This document shows positions 7,112 to 10,228 of a stretch of DNA of 10,228 nt, piece after piece. The position numbers and the translations under genes were made by a program. Where the stretch lies: positions 1 to 10,228 of the forward strand of contig JAFZJK010000183.1 of NCBI GenBank assembly GCA_017553965.1, written 5' to 3'. Source of the stretch: Lachnospiraceae bacterium (GTDB taxonomy: Bacteria; Bacillota_A; Clostridia; Lachnospirales; Lachnospiraceae). The notes under the pieces were generated by a model. The model ran no database searches and was not told where the DNA came from. It was given only the letters and a program-made list of their open reading frames with translations. How positions within the stretch are numbered: position 1 is the first letter of the stretch; each line of letters opens with the position of its first letter.

Positions 7112-7144
7112 AAAAAGTGACAAGAGAGTATTTTCCCTTGTCAC
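7112..7144 (-). terminator. Intrinsic terminator after the FtsX-like permease gene
   Basis: On the minus strand an 11-pair stem (arms 7134-7144 and 7117-7127, with one G-T wobble and GTGACAAG/CTTGTCAC at its base) closes a 6-base loop. It is followed at once by TTTTT and, after one C, TTT. It begins 13 bases past the permease stop and separates the ABC operon from the dehydrogenase promoter. Confidence 0.88.
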
Positions 7145-7157
7145 ATAGCAATTTGTT

Positions 7158-9542
7158 TCATTCTGTAATTAAGTTTCTAACTTCAACCTTCTTCACCTTA
7201 CGTGCGGTCAGATATGCAAAGCAGAAATAGCTTAAAGCGACAGCTGCTACCGGCAGGATTACTGTGATAAAGCGGTAGTCGATCGCAAAGTTTACTATAC
7301 CCATGCTTCTTAAGAGATATGAAAGCAGTCGTTCTGAAAATGCAAGGCTTAGTGTTGTTCCGATAATGATGCCGAATACCGCTATTATAAGAAATCTTAT
7401 AGCGAACTGCATCCTTAAGTTACCTGAGCTGAATCCTAGTGCCTTATAGATACCGATATCCGTCTTTTCCCTGATAAAGGTCTTGTTACATACCATGGAT
7501 ACGACTACCAGTGCAAAGAATATCGATATGACATAGATCACTGCTTTTATGGCTGCCGCCATCTGCTTAAATACATCGCTTGAGGCTCCTGGCTCGTATA
7601 TTTGTACCTCACAGTCCTCCGGCAGCTCTTTCTTTAATCTTTCTTCTATCTTGCTTAAGACCTCCGGATCCTGGTCCTTTATCTTATATCCTGCCCAGTG
7701 TGCAGTATAATCTTCTATCAGTGTCCTTGCTCCGTCTCCTGTCATACCGAAAAACCTACCGGTATCGACCAATCCCACGCAGTAACCTGTGATTATGAAA
7801 TCACCGTCTTTTCCGCGATATGATACCTTAAGAGTATCACCGATATTGTATCCCATATCCTCGGAAAACGTTTGTCCTACCACTATCTCATTATCATAGC
7901 GGGGTGCTCTTCCCTTGGTGATAACAAAGCCCTCTTCGTCATCGCTTATCCTGCAGGCTACATTCTGACCGTCAATTAGCATGTATTTGGTAGACATCCT
8001 GTAGCGTTCCGTATAATCAGAATACTCCTTTATTATGCTTTCCGTAAGTGCGAACTGTTTGTTGACATATTCTGTATTTTCGGGGCTGTAGTCAACCGGT
8101 ACTGTCACAGTCACATTTTCAGATGTGGCACCCATGGATCTCTGAGCATTCTCCGATGTGGTAGCATCCGTCATACCTGTGGTGGTAAGCAGGAAGAATA
8201 CTATAAGCGATGCTATGGCGATAGAAGCCAGATATCTCTTCTTACCTGATGTAAACTGTCTGAGTGCGATGCTTGCCGAAAGGAATCTGCCTCGTATCGG
8301 CATATTTAACCTATCGTCAAAATACACTTCCGACCTGCCGCTTGATACCGCTCTTATGGGTGAGATACGACCGACCTTTTCCGAGATCAGCATTATAAAC
8401 AAAGCCGAAAGTATCAGCAGTCCCAGTAAGATGGCGCCGCTTAAAAGTATATCCACTCCTCCGTATATCTTTATACCGATCAGGGGCTCGTATACTCTCG
8501 GAAGATAAAGTACCATGGGTATAGCAGCTAAAAATCCGATGATTATACCTATCACCTCGGCTAACATGTACTGTCCTAAAAATACCAGCTTCAGTCTCCC
8601 TGCATCAAAGCCCTGTGCCTTAAGGATACCAAGATCCGTATAGTTAAGCTCCACGCTCGAGGAGATGCTGTTAGACATTACCACAAACACGATCACGGTA
8701 AGTATGATAACAAATGCCAAAAAGATATTTAACGTGATATCGGGCATGATCCCCTGGTAGTAAAGGCTCTCCGATTTGGTAAGTATCCCCGCTGCGTAGC
8801 TGCCCATCTTTGTATCATTGTTAAGTACTGCGGCGAACTTGCTGTCACTAAGATGCGAATCATCTGCCTGTGTTATATATACTATGTCAAACAGGTCATA
8901 CAAAGGCTCGATGCTGCTTTCTACCACGGCTTTTCTTTCCGCATACAGCTCCTCAAAATCCTCTTTGGAGATAAACGGTACCTTTAATCCGATAAAAGAA
9001 CTGCCGCATACCGGCTCCTCTATAAGTCCCTTGATCACAAAGGTATACTCGTTTTCTTCAAAGCCAAAAGTTATGGAATCCCCGATACGTACTCCGGCAT
9101 CCTCAGCCATAGCCCTGGGAAGAAAAACTTCACCTTTACCTATCTGCGGGATTTCTTCAAGGAATCCTGACCCGTCTTCATTCCAGAACCGGTCCACACG
9201 TTCATTTACCTGCATTATCCTGGTGCCGTTATTTCCTTCTTTACCGTTTGAAAACCTGTAACTGTAAGGTGCCAGTGCCTGCAGCACTTCGATCTTTTTT
9301 ACAAGTGGATGTTTAGCCACTTCATCCACCATATCCGAAGTCAGAAACCTGTCGCAGATATTAAGGGTAATGTTACCGTCGTATACACGCTCATATGCGG
9401 CCTTGATGGAATCAGGGAAATTCTTCTTAAGACTCACTATAGCAGTGACGGACATCGATATGATCATCATAAGGATTATAATGCTCTTAAATGATCCTTT
9501 TTTATACTTGATATTGTTTTTTATCAGTACGAACACATCCAT
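7158..9542 (-). CDS. FtsX-like ABC transporter permease
   Basis: With a start at ATG 9542 the protein has 794 residues. It has one N-terminal membrane helix (about 19-38), a large extracytoplasmic domain (about 40-268), three helices (about 270-292, 322-348 and 365-390), a further helix (about 434-455), a second extracytoplasmic domain (about 456-664) and three final helices (about 665-687, 713-735 and 756-780). The two halves are related: LGILKAQGF (304-312) and IGIYKALGF (696-704) are the repeated coupling elements of FtsX-type permeases that contact the ATPase. It should pair with the ATPase encoded just upstream in a MacB/LolCDE-like machine, which in Gram-positive bacteria works in export, peptide-antibiotic resistance or envelope processes; the substrate is not readable. 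The open frame extends to 9608, but that part overlaps the ATPase gene; AGGAGGT before 9542 decides the start. A terminator follows. Confidence 0.93.
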   Translation of the reverse strand: MDVFVLIKNNIKYKKGSFKSIIILMMIISMSVTAIVSLKKNFPDSIKAAYERVYDGNITLNICDRFLTSDMVDEVAKHPLVKKIEVLQALAPYSYRFSNGKEGNNGTRIMQVNERVDRFWNEDGSGFLEEIPQIGKGEVFLPRAMAEDAGVRIGDSITFGFEENEYTFVIKGLIEEPVCGSSFIGLKVPFISKEDFEELYAERKAVVESSIEPLYDLFDIVYITQADDSHLSDSKFAAVLNNDTKMGSYAAGILTKSESLYYQGIMPDITLNIFLAFVIILTVIVFVVMSNSISSSVELNYTDLGILKAQGFDAGRLKLVFLGQYMLAEVIGIIIGFLAAIPMVLYLPRVYEPLIGIKIYGGVDILLSGAILLGLLILSALFIMLISEKVGRISPIRAVSSGRSEVYFDDRLNMPIRGRFLSASIALRQFTSGKKRYLASIAIASLIVFFLLTTTGMTDATTSENAQRSMGATSENVTVTVPVDYSPENTEYVNKQFALTESIIKEYSDYTERYRMSTKYMLIDGQNVACRISDDEEGFVITKGRAPRYDNEIVVGQTFSEDMGYNIGDTLKVSYRGKDGDFIITGYCVGLVDTGRFFGMTGDGARTLIEDYTAHWAGYKIKDQDPEVLSKIEERLKKELPEDCEVQIYEPGASSDVFKQMAAAIKAVIYVISIFFALVVVSMVCNKTFIREKTDIGIYKALGFSSGNLRMQFAIRFLIIAVFGIIIGTTLSLAFSERLLSYLLRSMGIVNFAIDYRFITVILPVAAVALSYFCFAYLTARKVKKVEVRNLITE

Positions 9543-9547
9543 GGCGC

Positions 9548-9554
9548 ACCTCCT
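9548..9554 (-). promoter_or_regulatory. Strong ribosome binding site fixing the permease start
   Basis: AGGAGGT on the minus strand, five bases before ATG 9542. It overlaps the TAG stop of the ATPase gene (9553-9555), a layout typical of coupled translation, and argues against the longer frame that starts at 9608. Confidence 0.85.
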
Positions 9555-10228
9555 ACCATTCCATAGAGTTAAGCCATGCGCCAACCTGCTTCTCGCGGCT
9601 CTTTTCATCCTCTGCCTTATAGGGAGGCAGTGTGAGTTCGCCTATGATCTTTCCGTCCTCTAAGTACAGTATCCTGGTAGCACGGAGCGCCGCACGCATA
9701 TCATGCGTAACCATGAGGATGCTCTGTCCTTCGTTGTTACAGTTGGTAAGCAGGTCAAGTACTTCGGTAGTATTACGTCTGTTAAGTGCTCCTGTCGGCT
9801 CATCAGCAAATACAAGTGCCGGCTTGTTGATCAAGGCTCTTGCTATCGCACATCTCTGCTGCTCTCCGCCCGAACACTGTGAGGGTAGCTGTGTCTTTAT
9901 CTTTGCTATCCCCATTTTCTCTAAGAGTTCGTCGGCATACTTATTGATATCGCTAACCGAACGTGACTTATCCAAATATCCCGGTACGGCTACATTTTCA
10001 AAAAGACTTAAGTTGCTTACGAGATGTATCTGCTGGAATACGAATCCGAACTTCGTATGACGAAGCGCCGAGAGCTCACGCTCATTCATCTCCGTTATGT
10101 TTTTTCCGTCTATTTCGACTCTGCCCGAAGTAGCCCTGTCCATCCCGGATAGCGCATAGAGCATGGTTGATTTTCCCGAGCCCGATGCTCCCATTATGAT
10201 GGTGAAATCCCCCTCGTATATGTCCAGG
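9553..10228 (-). CDS. ABC transporter ATPase, MacB/LolD-type (5' end off right edge)
   Basis: The window holds 224 residues of the ATPase; the frame stays open through 10228 and the first visible residues (LDIYEGDFTIIMG) are the usual strand before Walker A, so the start lies outside. The ATG at 10194 sits inside the Walker A strand and cannot be the real start. In visible numbering: Walker A GASGSGKST (13-21), Q-loop Gln65 in VFQQ, signature CSGGEQQ (118-124), Walker B LVFADE (138-143) with Glu143, the PTGALN element (144-149) typical of the MacB/LolD/BceA group, and His175 in the VTHD switch. All catalytic residues are present. About 30 residues beyond the fold form a charged tail ending in WLNSMEW. 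The permease gene follows after 10 bases, so the two proteins surely form one transporter. Neither a two-component system nor a membrane-fusion protein is encoded inside the window. Confidence 0.93.
   Translation of the reverse strand, partial: LDIYEGDFTIIMGASGSGKSTMLYALSGMDRATSGRVEIDGKNITEMNERELSALRHTKFGFVFQQIHLVSNLSLFENVAVPGYLDKSRSVSDINKYADELLEKMGIAKIKTQLPSQCSGGEQQRCAIARALINKPALVFADEPTGALNRRNTTEVLDLLTNCNNEGQSILMVTHDMRAALRATRILYLEDGKIIGELTLPPYKAEDEKSREKQVGAWLNSMEW

Noticed and set aside
7005..7144. Several TGTCA/TGACA motifs in the gap between permease and dehydrogenase genes, possible regulator sites
   Set aside because: Two are the arms of the terminator and one is the -35 box; the remaining two (7027-7032, 7088-7093) have no regular spacing.
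9543..9608. Upstream extension of the permease frame by 22 residues
   Set aside because: It lies within the ATPase gene and ignores the strong AGGAGGT site before ATG 9542.

Overview
The window reads as chromosomal DNA of an anaerobic gut or rumen Firmicute, most likely a Lachnospiraceae close to Butyrivibrio/Pseudobutyrivibrio. The grounds are a GH10 xylanase made as a lipoprotein (a Gram-positive style surface enzyme), a D-lactate-type dehydrogenase, a diguanylate cyclase whose N-terminal region resembles those of Lachnospiraceae GGDEF proteins, strong AGGAGG-type ribosome sites and a base composition estimated by eye in the mid-40s % GC. The genus is inferred from protein style and was not tested by search. 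I see no tRNA, rRNA, CRISPR array, insertion sequence or prophage gene.

All eight genes lie on the minus strand, so transcription runs from high to low coordinates. They form three blocks. (1) 10228-7158: an ABC ATPase (start lost off the right edge) followed 10 bases later by its FtsX-like permease, closed by a strong intrinsic terminator at 7112-7144. (2) 6939-4428: a D-2-hydroxyacid dehydrogenase behind a near-consensus sigma-A promoter (6983-7011), then a PAS/GAF/GGDEF diguanylate cyclase 61 bases downstream, closed by a weaker hairpin at 4377-4403. (3) 4322-1: a HAD-family hydrolase, a GH10 xylanase lipoprotein, an ABC exporter half-molecule with a C-terminal cyclic-nucleotide-binding domain, and the first 59 codons of a possible GNAT-like protein that runs off the left edge. 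Gaps in block 3 are 46, 24 and 50 bases without a visible terminator, so it is probably one operon. I could not find a convincing promoter in front of it.

Functionally, block 1 is an ATP-driven MacB/FtsX-type machine. Block 2 combines fermentative NADH re-oxidation with c-di-GMP synthesis. Block 3 joins xylan breakdown at the cell surface to an exporter that probably senses a small nucleotide. The most interesting points are the exporter-cNMP fusion in a xylanase operon about 2 kb from a diguanylate cyclase gene, and a four-cysteine tail on the dehydrogenase. No gap exceeds about 220 bases; the longest (6940-7157) is filled by a terminator and a promoter.
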